Shown here: piece by piece, positions 25,066 to 36,700 of the stretch | Position numbering within the stretch: position 1 is the first letter of the stretch | Layout of the letters: every line of letters starts with the position of its first letter | Source of the DNA: Dermacentor variabilis | Lineage: Eukaryota; Arthropoda; Arachnida; Ixodida; Ixodidae | DNA: 64,000 nt | Reading direction: 5' to 3' | Assembly (NCBI RefSeq): GCF_050947875.1 | Contig: NC_134570.1 | Span: forward strand, 244,954,584 to 245,018,583 | The notes under the pieces: generated by a model | Databases searched by the model: none | What the model was told of the DNA's origin: nothing | The model's input: only the letters and a program-made list of their open reading frames with translations | Position numbers and translations under genes: made by a program

Positions 25066-27560
25066 GGCACAAATCCATGCGCGGGTGCTAAAAAGAGCAG
25101 CATGGGCGTGCTTAGGACGTCGTTTGGCAGAAATTCACGTGCGCGCTCTGCCAAAAGCAGCATGTGCATGCACAACTTGTGGTTTGGCAGAAAACAACGT
25201 CCGCGTATGCCAAAACATGCATATGCATGCTTAACAAGTGGTTTGGCACAAATCCATGCGCGGGTGCTAAAAAGAGCAGTATGGGCGTGCTTAGCACGTC
25301 GTTTGGCAGAAATTCACGTGCGCGCTCTGCCAAAAGCAGCATGTGCATTAGTAACTTGGGGTTTGGCAGAAAAAAACGTCCGCGTCTGCCAAAACATGCA
25401 TATGCATCCTTAAGAAGTGGTTTGGCACTAATCCATGTGCGGGTGCTAAAAAGAGCAGCATGAGCGTGCTTAGCACGTCGTTTGGCAGAAATCTACGTGC
25501 GCGCTCTCCCAAAAGCAGCACGTGCGTGCATAACTGGTGGTTTGGAAGAAAACAACGTCCGCGTGTGCCAAAACATACATATGCATCCTTAATAAGTGGT
25601 TTGGCACAAATCCATGTGTGGGTGCTAAAAAGAACAGCATGGGCGTGCTTAGCACGTCGTTTGGCAGAAATCTACGTGCGAGCTCTGCCAAAAGCAGCAT
25701 GTGCATGCATAACTTGTGGTTTTGCAGAAAACAACGTCCGCGTCTACCAAAAGATGCATGTGCATGCTTAACAAATGTTTTGACACAAATACATGCTGGG
25801 GTGCTAAAGAAAGCAGCGTGGGCGTGCTTAGAACGTCGTTTGGCAGAAATCCAAGTGCGCGCTCTACCAAAAGCAGCATGTGCATGCATATCTTGTGGTT
25901 TTGCAGAAAACAACGTCCGCGTCTGCCAAAACATGCATATGCATGTTTAAGAAGTGGTTTGGCACAAATGCATGTGCGGGTGCTATAAAGAGCAGCATGG
26001 GCGTGCTTAGAACCTTGTTTGAAAGAAATCCACGTGCACGCTCTGACAAAAGCAGAATGTGCATGCATACCTTGTGGTTTTGCATAAAACAACGTCCGCG
26101 TCTACAAAAAGATGCATGTGCATGCTCAACAAGTGGTTTGGCACAAATCCATGCGCGGGTGCTAAGAAGAGCAGCATGGGCGTGCTTAGGACGTCGTTTG
26201 GCAGAAATCCACGTGCGCGCTCTGCCAAAAGCAGCATGTGCATGCACAACTTGTGGTTTGGCAGAAAACAACGTCCGCGTATGCCAAATCATGCATCTGC
26301 ATGCTTAACAAGTGGTTTGGCACAAATCCATGCGCGGGTGCTAAAAAGAGCAGTATGGGCGAGCTTAGCACGTCGTTTGGCAGAAATCCACGTGCGCGCT
26401 CTGCCAAAAGCAGCATGTGCATGCGTAACTTGGGGTTTGGCAGAAAAAAACGTCCGCGTCTGCCAAAACATGCATATGCATCCTTAAGAAGTGGTTTGGC
26501 ACTAATCCATGTGCGGGTGCTAAAAAGAGCAGCATGAGCGTGCTTAGCACGTCGTTTGGCAGAAATCTACGTGCGCGCTCTCCCAAAAGCAGCACGTGCG
26601 TGCATACCTGGTGGTTTGGAAGAAAACAACGTCCGCGTGTGCCAAAACATACATATGCATCCTTAATAAGTGGTTTGGCACAAATCCATGTGCGGGTGCT
26701 AAAAAGAACAGCATGGGCGGGCTTAGCACGTCGTTTGGCAGAAATCTACGTGCGAGCTCTGCCAAAAGCAGCATGTGCATGCATAACTTGTGGTTTTGCA
26801 GAAAACAACGTCCGCGTATACCAAAAGATGCATGGGCATGCTCAACAAGTTGTTTGGCACAAATCCATGCGCGGGTGCTAAAAAGAGCAGCATGGGATTG
26901 CTTAGCACGTCGTTTGGCAGAAACCCAAGTGCGCGCTCTGCCACAAGCAGCATGTGCATGCATACCTTTTGGTTTGGAAGAAAACAACGTCCACGTCTGC
27001 CAAAAGATGCATATGCATGTTCAACAAGTGGTTTGGCACAAATCGATGTGCGGGTGCTAAAAAGAGCGGCATGGGCGTGCTTAGAACATCGTTTGGCAGA
27101 AATCCACGTGCGCGCTCTGCCAAAAGCAGAATGTGCATGCATAACTTGTGGTTTTGCATAAAACAACATCCACGTCTGCCAAAAGAATAATGTGCATGCT
27201 CAACAAGTGGTTTAGCACAAATCCATGCGCGGGTGCTAAAAAGAGCAGCATGGGCGTGCTTAGTACTTCGTTTGGCAGAAATCCACGTGCGAGCTCTGCC
27301 AAAAGCAGCGTGTGCATGCATAACTTGTGGTTTTGCAGAAAACAACGTCCGCGTCTACCAAAAGATGCATAAGCATGCTCAACAAGTGGTTTGGCTCAAA
27401 TCCATGCGCGGGTGCTAAAAAAAGCAGCATGGGCGTGCTTAGCACGTCGTTTAGCAGAAATCCACGTGCGCGCTCTGTGAAAAGCAGCATGTGCATGCAT
27501 AACTTGTGGTTTTGCAGAAAACAACGTCCGCGTCCACCAAAAGATGCATGTGCATGCTTA

Positions 27561-27677
27561 ACAAGTCGTTTGGCACAAATCCATGCGCGGGTGCTAAAAA
27601 GCAGCATGTGCATGCATAACTTGAGGTTTGGAAGATAACAACTTCCGCGTCTGCCAAAACATGCATATGCATCCTTA
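27561..27677 (+). repeat. Truncated 117-bp monomer with S1/S2 hybrid
   Basis: A 58-bp hybrid (27,561-27,618) begins as S1 (up to GGTGCTAAAAA) and ends as S2 (GCAGCATGTGCATGCATA). It is followed by S3 at 27,619-27,677. The crossover is in the AAAAGCAGCATG-like word shared by S1 and S2. This is the third independent loss of one 60-bp subunit seen in domain A. Confidence 0.88.
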
Positions 27678-28989
27678 ATAAGTAGTTTGGCACAAATCCA
27701 TGCGCGGGTGCTAAAAAAAGCAGCATGGGCATACTTATCACGTCGTTTGGCAGAAATCCACGTTTGCGCTCTGCCAAAAGCAGCATGTGCATGCATAACT
27801 TGTGGTTTGGCAGAAAACAACGTCCGCGTCTGCGAAAACATGCATATGCATCCTTAACAAGTGGTTTGGCACAAATTCATGTGCGGGTGCTAAAAAGAGC
27901 AGCATGGGCTTGCTTAGCACGTCGTCTGGCAGAAATCCACGTGCGTGCTCTGTCAAAAGCAGCACGTGCGTGCATAACTTGTGGTTTTGCAGAAAACAAC
28001 GCCCGCGTCTACCAAAAGATGCATGTGCATGCTTAACAAGTGGTTTTGCACAAATCAGTGCGCAGGTGCTAAAAAGAGCAGCATGGGCATACTTATCACG
28101 TCGTTTGGCAGAAATCCACGTTTGCGCTCTGCCAAAAGCAGCATGTGCATGCACAACTTGTGGTTTGTCAGAAAACAACGTCCGCGTCTGCCAAAACATG
28201 CGTATGCATGCTTAACAAGTGGTTTGGCACAAATCCATGTGCGGGTGCTAAAAAGAGCAGCATGGGCGTGCTTAGCACGTCGTTTGGCAGAAATCCACGT
28301 GCGCGATCTGCCAAAAGCAGCATGTGCAGGCATAACCCTTGGTTTTGCAGAAAAACACGTCCGCATCTACCAAAAGATGCATATGCATGCTCAACAAGTG
28401 GTTTGGTACAACTCCATGCGCGGGTGCGAAAAAGAGCAGCATGGGCGTGCTCAGGACGTCGTTTGGAAGAAATCCACGTGCGTGCTCTGCCAAAAGCAGC
28501 ATGTGCATGCATAACATGTGGTTTGTCAGAAAACAAAGTCCGCGTCTGCCAAAACATGTATATGCATGCTTAACAAGTGGTTTGGCACAAATAGATGTGC
28601 GGGTGCTAAAGAGAGCATCATTGGCGTGCTTAGCACGTCGTTTGGCAGAAATCCACGTGCGTGCTCTGCCAAAAGCAGCATGTGCATGCATAACTTGTGG
28701 TTTGTCAAAAAACAAAGTCCGCGTCTGCCAAAACATGTATATGCATGCTTAATAAGTGGTTTGGCACAAATCCATGCGTGGGTGCTAAAAAAGCAGCATG
28801 GGCATACTTATCACGCCATTTTGTAGAAATCCACGTGCGCGCTCTGCCAAAAGCAGCATGTGCATGCACAAGTTGTGGTTTGGCAGAAAACAACGTCCGC
28901 GTCTTCCAAAACATGCAGATGCATGCTTAACAAGCGGTTTGGCCCAAATCCATGTGCGGGTGCAAAAAAGAACAGCATGGGCGTGCTTA

Positions 28990-30910
28990 GGACGTCGTTT
29001 GGCAGAAATCCACGTGCGCGCTCTGCCAAAAGCAGCATGTGCGTGCGTAACTTGTGGTTGGGCAGAAAAAAACGTCCGCGTTTGCCAAAACATGCATATG
29101 CATCCTTAAGAAGTGGTTTGGCACTAATCCATGTGCGGGTGCTAAAAAGAGCAGCATGGGCGTGCTTAGCGCGTCGTTTGGCAGAAATCCACGCGCGCGC
29201 TCTGCAAAAAGCAGCATCTGCATGCATAACTTGTGGTTTTGCAGAAAACAACGTCCGCGTCCACCAAAAGATGCATGTGCATGCTTAACAAGTGGTTTGG
29301 CACAAATCCATGCGCGGGTGCTAAAAAGAGCAGCATGGGCGTGCTTAGCAAGTCGTTTGGCAGAAATCTACGTGCGCCCTCTCCCAAAAGCAGCACGTGC
29401 GAGCATAACTTGTGGTTTTGCAGAAAACAACGTCCGCGTCTACCAAAAGATGCATGTGCATGCTTAACAAATGGTTTGACACAAATCCATGCTGGGGTGC
29501 TAAAAAAAGCAGCATGGGCGTGCTTAGGACGTCGTTTGGCAGAAATCCAAGTGCGCGCTCTGCCAAAAGCAGCATGTGCATGCACAACTTGTGGTTTAGC
29601 AGAAAACAACGTCCGCGTCTGCCAAAAGATGCATATAGATGCTCAACAAGTGGTTTGGCACAAATCCATGCGCGGGTGCTAAAGAAAGCAGCATGGGCGT
29701 AGTTATCACGTCGTTTGGTAGAAATCCACGTTTGCGCTCAGCCAAAAGCAGCATATGCATGTATAACTCGTAGTTTCGCAGAAAACAACGTCCGCGTCTG
29801 CCAAAAGATGCATGTGCATGCTCAACAAGTGGTTTGGCACAAATTCATGCGCGGGTGCTAAAAAGAGCAGCATGCGCGTGCTTAGGACGTCGTTTGGCAG
29901 AAATCCACGTGCGCGCTCTGCCAAAAGCAGCATGAGCATGCACAAGTTGTGGTTTGGTAGAAAACAACGTCCGCGTCTTCCAAAACATGCAGATGCATGC
30001 TTAACAAGTGGTTTGGCCCAAATCCATGTGCGGGTGCTAAAAAGAACAGCATGGGCGTGCTTAGCACGTCGTTTGGCAGAATTCCACGTGCGTGCTCTGC
30101 GAAAAGGAGCATGTGCATGCATAACTTGTGGTTTTGCAGAAAACAGCGTCCGCGTGCATCAACAGATGCATGTGCATGCTTAAGAAGTCGTTTGGCACAA
30201 ATCCATGCGCGGGTGCTAAAAAGATCAGCATGGGCAAGCTTTGCACGTCGTTTGGCAGAAACCCAAGTGCGCGCTCTGCCAAAAGCAGCATGTGCATGCA
30301 TACCTATTGGTTTGGAAGAAAACAACGTCCGCGTCTGGCAAAAGAAGCATATGCATGTTCAACAAGTGGTTCGGCACAAATCCATGCGCGGGTGCTAAAA
30401 AGAGCAGCATGGGCGTGCTTAGCACGTAGTTTGGCAGAAATCCACGTGCGCACTCTCCCAAAAGCAGCACGTGCGTGCATAACTTGTGGTTTCGCAGAAA
30501 ACAATGTCCGCGTCTGCCTAAACATGCATATGCATGCTTAACAAGTGGTTTGGCACAAATCCATGCGCGGGTGCTAAAAAGAGCAGCATGGGCGTGCTTA
30601 GGACGTCGTTTGGCAGAAATCCACGTGCGCGCTCTGCCAAAAGCAGCATGTGCATGCACCACTTGTGGTTTGGCAGAAAACAACTTCCGCGTCCACCAAA
30701 ATATCCATGTGGATGCTTAACAAGTGGTTTGGTACAAGTCCATGCGCGGGTGCTAAAAAGAGCAATATGGGCGTGCTTAGCACGTCGTTTGGAAGAAAGC
30801 CACGTGCGCACTCTGCCAAAAGCAGCATGTGCATGGGTAACTTGTGGTTTGGCAGAAAAAACGTCCGCCTCTGTCGAAACATGGATATGCATCCTTAACA
30901 AGTGGTTTGG
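28990..30910. repeat. Higher-order block, copy 1 (about 1.9 kb)
   Basis: This block matches 31,850-33,770 at offset 2,862 bp (16 monomers minus 2 bp) after a one-base shift in a poly-A run at the start. Shared private marks include GGTTGGGCAG with a long A run, GTAGTTATCACGTCG, TAACTCGTAGTTTCGC and CGCCTCTGTCGAAACATGG. The two copies are separated by about 0.9 kb of other monomers. Confidence 0.85.
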
Positions 30911-31849
30911 CACAAATCCGTGTGCGGGTGCTAAAAAGAGCAGCATCGGCGTGCTTAGCACGTCGTTTGGCACAAATCCACGTGCGCGCTCTGCCAAAAG
31001 CAGCATGTGCATGCATAACTTGTGGTTGGGCAGAAAACAACGTCCGCGTCTGCCAAAAGATGCATATGCATGCTCAACAAGTGGTTTGGCACAAATCCAT
31101 GCGCGGGTGCTAAAAAAGCAGCATGGGCATACTTATCACGTCGTTTTGTAGAAATCCACGTGCGCGCTCTGCCAAAAGCAGCATGTGCATGCACAAGTTG
31201 TGGTTTGGCAGAAAACAACGTCCGCGTCTTCCAAAACATGCAGATGCATGCTTAACAAGCGGTTTGGCCCAAATCCATGTGCGGGTGCTAAAAAGAACAG
31301 CATGGGCGTGCTTTGGACGTCGTTTGGCGGAAATCCACGTGCGCGCTCGGCCAAAAGCAGCATGTGCGTGCACAACTTGTGGTTTGGCAGAAAACAACGT
31401 CCGCGTCTGCCAAAACATGCATATGCATGCTTAACAAGTGGTTTGGCACAAATCCGTGTGCGGGTGCTAAAAAGAACAGCATGGGCGTGCTTAGCTGGTC
31501 GTTTGGTAGAAATCCACGTGCGCGCTCTCCCAAAAGCAGCACGTGCCTGCATAACTTGTGGTTTTGCAGAAAACAACGTCCGCGTCTACCAAAAGATGCA
31601 TGTGCATGCTTAACAAATGTTTTGACAAAAATCCATGCTGGGGTGCTAAAAAAGAAGCGTGGGCGTGCTTAGCACGTCGTTTGGCAGAAATCCACGTGCG
31701 CGCTTTCCCAAAAGGAGCACGTGCGTGCATAACTTGTGGTTTTGCAGAAAACAACGTCCGCGTCTACCAAAAGATGCATGTGCATGCTTAACAAGTGGTT
31801 TGGCACAAATCCATGCGCGGGTGCTAAAAAGAGCAGCATGGGCGTGCTT

Positions 31850-33770
31850 AGCAAGTCGTTTGGCAGAAATCCACGTGCGCGCTCTGCCAAAAGCAGCATG
31901 TGCGTGCGTAACTTGTGGTTGGGCAGAAAAAAAACGTCCGCGTTTGCCAAAACATGCATATGCATCCTTAAGAAGTGGTTTGGCACTAATCCATGTGCGG
32001 GTGCTAAAAAGAGCAGCATGGGCGTGCTTAGCGCGTCGTTTGGCAGAAATCCACGCGCGCGCTCTGCAAAAAGCAGCATCTGCATGCATAACTTGTGGTT
32101 TTGCAGAAAACAACGTCCGCGTCCACCAATAGATGCATGTGCATGCTTAACAAGTGGTTTGGCACAAATCCATGCGCGGGTGCTAAAAAGAGCAGCATGG
32201 GCGTGCTTAGCAAGTCGTTTGGCAGAAATCTACGTGCGCCCTCTCCCAAAAGCAGCACGTGCGAGCATAACTTGTGGTTTTGCAGAAAACAACGTCCGCG
32301 TCTACCAAAAGATGCATGTGCATGCTTAACAAATGGTTTGACACAAATCCATGCTGGGGTGCTAAAAAAAGCAGCATGGGCGTGCTTAGGACGTCGTTTG
32401 GCAGAAATCCAAGTGCGCGCTCTGCCAAAAGCAGCATGTGCATGCACAACTTGTGGTTTAGCAGAAAACAACGTCCGCGTCTGCCAAAAGATGCATATAG
32501 ATGCTCAACAAGTGGTTTGGCACAAATCCATGCGCGGGTGCTAAAGAAAGCAGCATGGGCGTAGTTATCACGTCGTTTGGTAGAAATCCACGTTTGCGCT
32601 CAGCCAAAAGCAGCATATGCATGTATAACTCGTAGTTTCGCAGAAAACAACGTCCGCGTCTGCCAAAAGATGCATGTGCATGCTCAACAAGTGGTTTGGC
32701 ACAAATTCATGCGCGGTTGCTAAAAAGAGCAGCATGCGCGTGCTTAGGACGTCGTTTGGCAGAAATCCACGTGCGCGCTCGGCCAAAAGCAGCATGTGCA
32801 TGCACAAGTTGTGGTTTGGTAGAAAACAACGTCCGCGTCTTCCAAAACATGCAGATGCATGCTTAACAAGTGGTTTGGCCCAAATCCATGTGCGGGTGCT
32901 AAAAAGAACAGCATGGGCGTGCTTAGCACGTCGTTTGGCAGAATTCCACGTGCGTGCTCTGCGAAAAGGAGCATGTGCATGCATAACTTGTGGTTTTGCA
33001 GAAAACAGCGTCCGCGTGCATCAACAGATGCATGTGCATGCTTAAGAAGTCGTTTGGCACAAATCCATGCGCGGGTGCTAAAAAGATCAGCATGGGCAAG
33101 CTTAGCACGTCGTTTGGCAGAAACCCAAGTGCGCGCTCTGCCAAAAGCAGCATGTGCATGCATACCTATTGGTTTGGAAGAAAACAACGTCCGCGTCTGC
33201 CAAAAGATGCATATGCATGTTCAACAAGTGGTTCGGCACAAATCCATGCGCGGGTGCTAAAAAGAGCAGCATGGGCGTGCTTAGCACGTAGTTTGGCAGA
33301 AATCCACGTGCGCACTCTCCCAAAAGCAGCACGTGCGCGCATAACTTGTGGTTTCGTAGAAAACAATGTCCGCGTCTGCCTAAACATGCATATGCATGCT
33401 TAACAAGTGGTTTGGCACAAATACATGCGCGGGTGCTAAAAAGAGCAGCATGGGCGTGCTTAGGACGTCGTTTGGCAGAAATCCACGTGCGCGCTCTGCC
33501 AAAAGCAGCATGTGCATGCACCACTTGTGGTTTGGCAGAAAACAACTTCCGCGTCCACCAAAATATCCATGTGGATGCTTAACAAGTGGTTTGGTACAAG
33601 TCCATGCGCGGGTGCTAAAAAGAGCAATATGGGCGTGCTTAGCACGTCGTTTGGAAGAAAGCCACGTGCGCACTCTGCCAAAAGCAGCATGTGCATGGGT
33701 AACTTGTGGTTTGGCAGAAAAAACGTCCGCCTCTGTCGAAACATGGATATGCATCCTTAACAAGTGGTTT
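31850..33770. repeat. Higher-order block, copy 2 (about 1.9 kb)
   Basis: This is the partner of 28,990-30,910. It has one extra A in the S3 poly-A run at about 31,926 (eight against seven) and few other changes, such as GCGCGGTTGC at about 32,712. Flanking monomers on both sides differ from those around copy 1. Confidence 0.85.
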
Positions 33771-36700
33771 GGCACAAATCCATGTGCGGGTGCTAAAAAG
33801 AGCAGCATGGGCGTGCTTAGCACGTCGTCTGGCAGAAATCCACGTGCGTGCTCTGTCAAAAGCAGCACGTGCGTGCATAACTTGTGGTTTTGCAGAAAAC
33901 AACGCCCGCGTCTACCAAAAGATGCATGTGCATGCTTAACAAGTGGTTTTGCACAAATCAGTGCGCAGGTGCTAAAAAGAGCAGCATGGGCATACTTATC
34001 ACGTCGTTTGGCAGAAATCCACGTTTGCGCTCTGCCAAAAGCAGCATGTGCATGCACAACTTGTGGTTTGGCAGAAAACAACGTCCGCGTCTGCCAAAAC
34101 ATGCATATGCATGCTTAACAAGGAGTTTGGCACAAATCCATGTGCGGGTGCTAAAAAAAAGAGCATGGGCGTGCTCAGGACGTCGTTTGGCAGAAATCCA
34201 CGTGCGCGCTCTGCCAAAAGCAGCATGCGCATGCAGAACTTGTGGTTTGGCAGAAAACAACGTCCGCTTCTGCCAAAACATGCGTATGCATGCTTAACAA
34301 GTGGTTTGGCACAAATCCATGTGCGGGTGCTAAAAAGATCAGCATGGGCGTGCTTAGCACGTCGTTTGGCAGAAATCCACGTGCGCGATCTGCCAAAAGC
34401 AGCATGTGCAGGCATAACATGTGGTTTGTCAGAAAACAAAGTCCGCCTCGGCCAAAACATGTATATGCTTGCTTAACAAGTGGTTTGGCACAAATAGATG
34501 TGCGGGTGCTAAAGAGAGCATCATTGGCGTGCTTAGCACGTCGTTTGGCAGAAATCCACGTGCGTGCTCTGCCAAAAGCAGCATGTGCATGCATAACTTG
34601 TGGTTTGTCAAAAAACAAAGTCCGCGTCTGCCAAAACATGTATATGCATGCTTAATAAGTGGTTTGGCACAAATCCATGTGCGGGTGCTAAAAAGAACAG
34701 CATGGGCGTGCTTAGCACGTCGTTTGGCAGAAATCTACGTGCGAGCTCTGCCAAAAGCAGCATGTGCATGCATAACTTGTGGTTTTGCAGAAAACAACGT
34801 CCGCGTATACCAAAAGATGCATGGGCATGCTCAACAAGTTGTTTGGCACAAATCCATGCGCGGGTGCTAAAAAGAGCAGCATGGGATTGCTTAGCACGTC
34901 GTTTGGTTGAAATCCACGTGCGCGCTCTGCCAAAAGCAGCATGTGCGTGCATAACTTGTGGTTTGGCAGAAAACAACGTCCGCGTCTGCCAAAAGATGCA
35001 TATGCATGCTCAACAAGTGGTTTGGCACAAATCCATGCGCGGGTGCTAAAAAAGCAGCATGGGCATACTTATCACGTCGTTTTGTAGAAATCCACGTTTG
35101 CGCTCTGCCAAAAGCAGCATGTGTATGTATAACTTGTGGTTTAGCAGAAAACAACGTCCGCGTCTGCCAAAAGATGCATGTGCATGCTCAACAAGTGGTT
35201 TGGTACAAATCCATGCGCGGGTGCTAAAAAGAGCAGCATGGGCGTGCTTAGGACGTCGTTTGGCAGAAATGCACGTGCGCGCTCTGCCAAAAGCAGCATG
35301 TGCATGCACAAGTTGTGGTTTGGCAGAAAACAACGTCCGCGTCTTCCAAAACATGCAGATGCATGCTTAACAAGCGGTTTGGCCCAAATCTATGTGCGGG
35401 TGCTAAAAAGAACAGCATGGGCGTGCTTAGGACGTCGTTTGGCGGAAATCCACGTGCGCGCTCGGCCAAAAGCAGCATGTGCGTGCACAACTTGTGGTTT
35501 GGTAGAAAACAACGTCCGCGTCTGCCAAAACATGCATATGCATGCTTAACAAGTGGTTTGCCACAAATCCGTGTGCGGGTGCTAAAAAGAACAGCATGGG
35601 CGTGCTTAGCTGGTCGTTCGGTAGAAATCCACGTGCGCGCTCTCCCAAAAGCAGCACGTGCCTGCATAACTTGTGGTTTTGCAGAAAACAACGTCCGCGT
35701 CTACCAAAAGATGCATGTGCATGCTTAACAAGTGGTTTGGCACAAATCCATGCGCGGGTGCTAAAAAGAGCAGCATGGGCGTGCTTAGCAAGTCGTTTGG
35801 CAGAAATCCACGTGCGCGCTCTGCCAAAAGCAGCATGTGCGTGCGTAACTTGTGGTTGGGCAGAAAAAAACGTCCGCGTTTGCCAAAACATGCATATGCA
35901 TCCTTAAGAAGTGGTTTGGCACTAATCCATGTGCGGGTGCTAAAAAGAGCAGCATGGGCGTGCTTAGCACGTCGTTTGGCAGAAATCCACGCGCGCGCTC
36001 TCCAAAAAGCAGCATCTGCATGCATAACTTGTGGTTTTGCAGAAAACAACGTCCGCGTCCACCAAAAGATGCATGTGCATGCTTAACAAGTGGTTTGGCA
36101 TAAATCCATGCGCGTGTGCTAAAAAGAGCAGCACGGGCGTGCTTAGCATGTCGCTTGGTAGAAATCCACGTGCGCGCTCTGCCAAAAGCACCATTTGCAT
36201 GCATACCTTGTGGTTTTGCAGAAAACAACGTCCGCCTCTACCAAAAGATGCATGTGCATGCTTAACAAGTGGTTTGGCATAAATCCATGCGCGGGTGCTA
36301 AAAAGAGCAGCACGGGCGTGCTTAGCACGTCGTTTGGTAGAAATCCACGTGCGCGTTCTGCCAAAAGCACCATTTACATGCATATCTTGTGGCTTTGCAG
36401 AAAACAACGTCCGCGTCTACCAAATGATGCATGTGCATGCTTAAGAAGTGGTTTGGCAGAAATCTATGCGCGGGTGCTAAAAAGAGCAGCATGGGCGTGC
36501 TTAGCACGTTGTTTGGTAGAAATCCACGTGCGCGCTCTGCCAAAAGCACCATTTGCATGCATACCATGTGGTTTTGCAGAAAACAACGTCCGCGTCTACC
36601 AAAAGATGCATGTACATGCTTAACAAGTGGTTTCGAACAAATGCATGCGCGGGTGCTAAAAAGAGCAGCATGGGCGTGCTTAGCACGTCGTTTGGTAGAA

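Larger units (their letters stand above)
1..36085. repeat. Satellite subfamily A domain
   Basis: About 200 monomers share a subfamily signature: S2 reads GGCAGAAATCC and then AAAAGCAGCATGTGCATGC, and S3 usually opens ACTTGTGG. S3 ends in two main forms, one with AAACATGCATATGCATGC and one with AAAGATGCATGTGCATGC. Monomers here are more diverse than in subfamily B. There are several S2 variants with CCAAGTGCGCG in place of CCACGTGCGCG, S3 variants with GGTTTCGCAGAACACAAC, and S1 variants with CAAATGGTTTGACAC. Isolated B-like bases occur (for example GGTAGAAATCC at about 29,717 and GCATATCTTGTGG at about 958), but I did not see the full B combination before 36,086. Confidence 0.93.
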
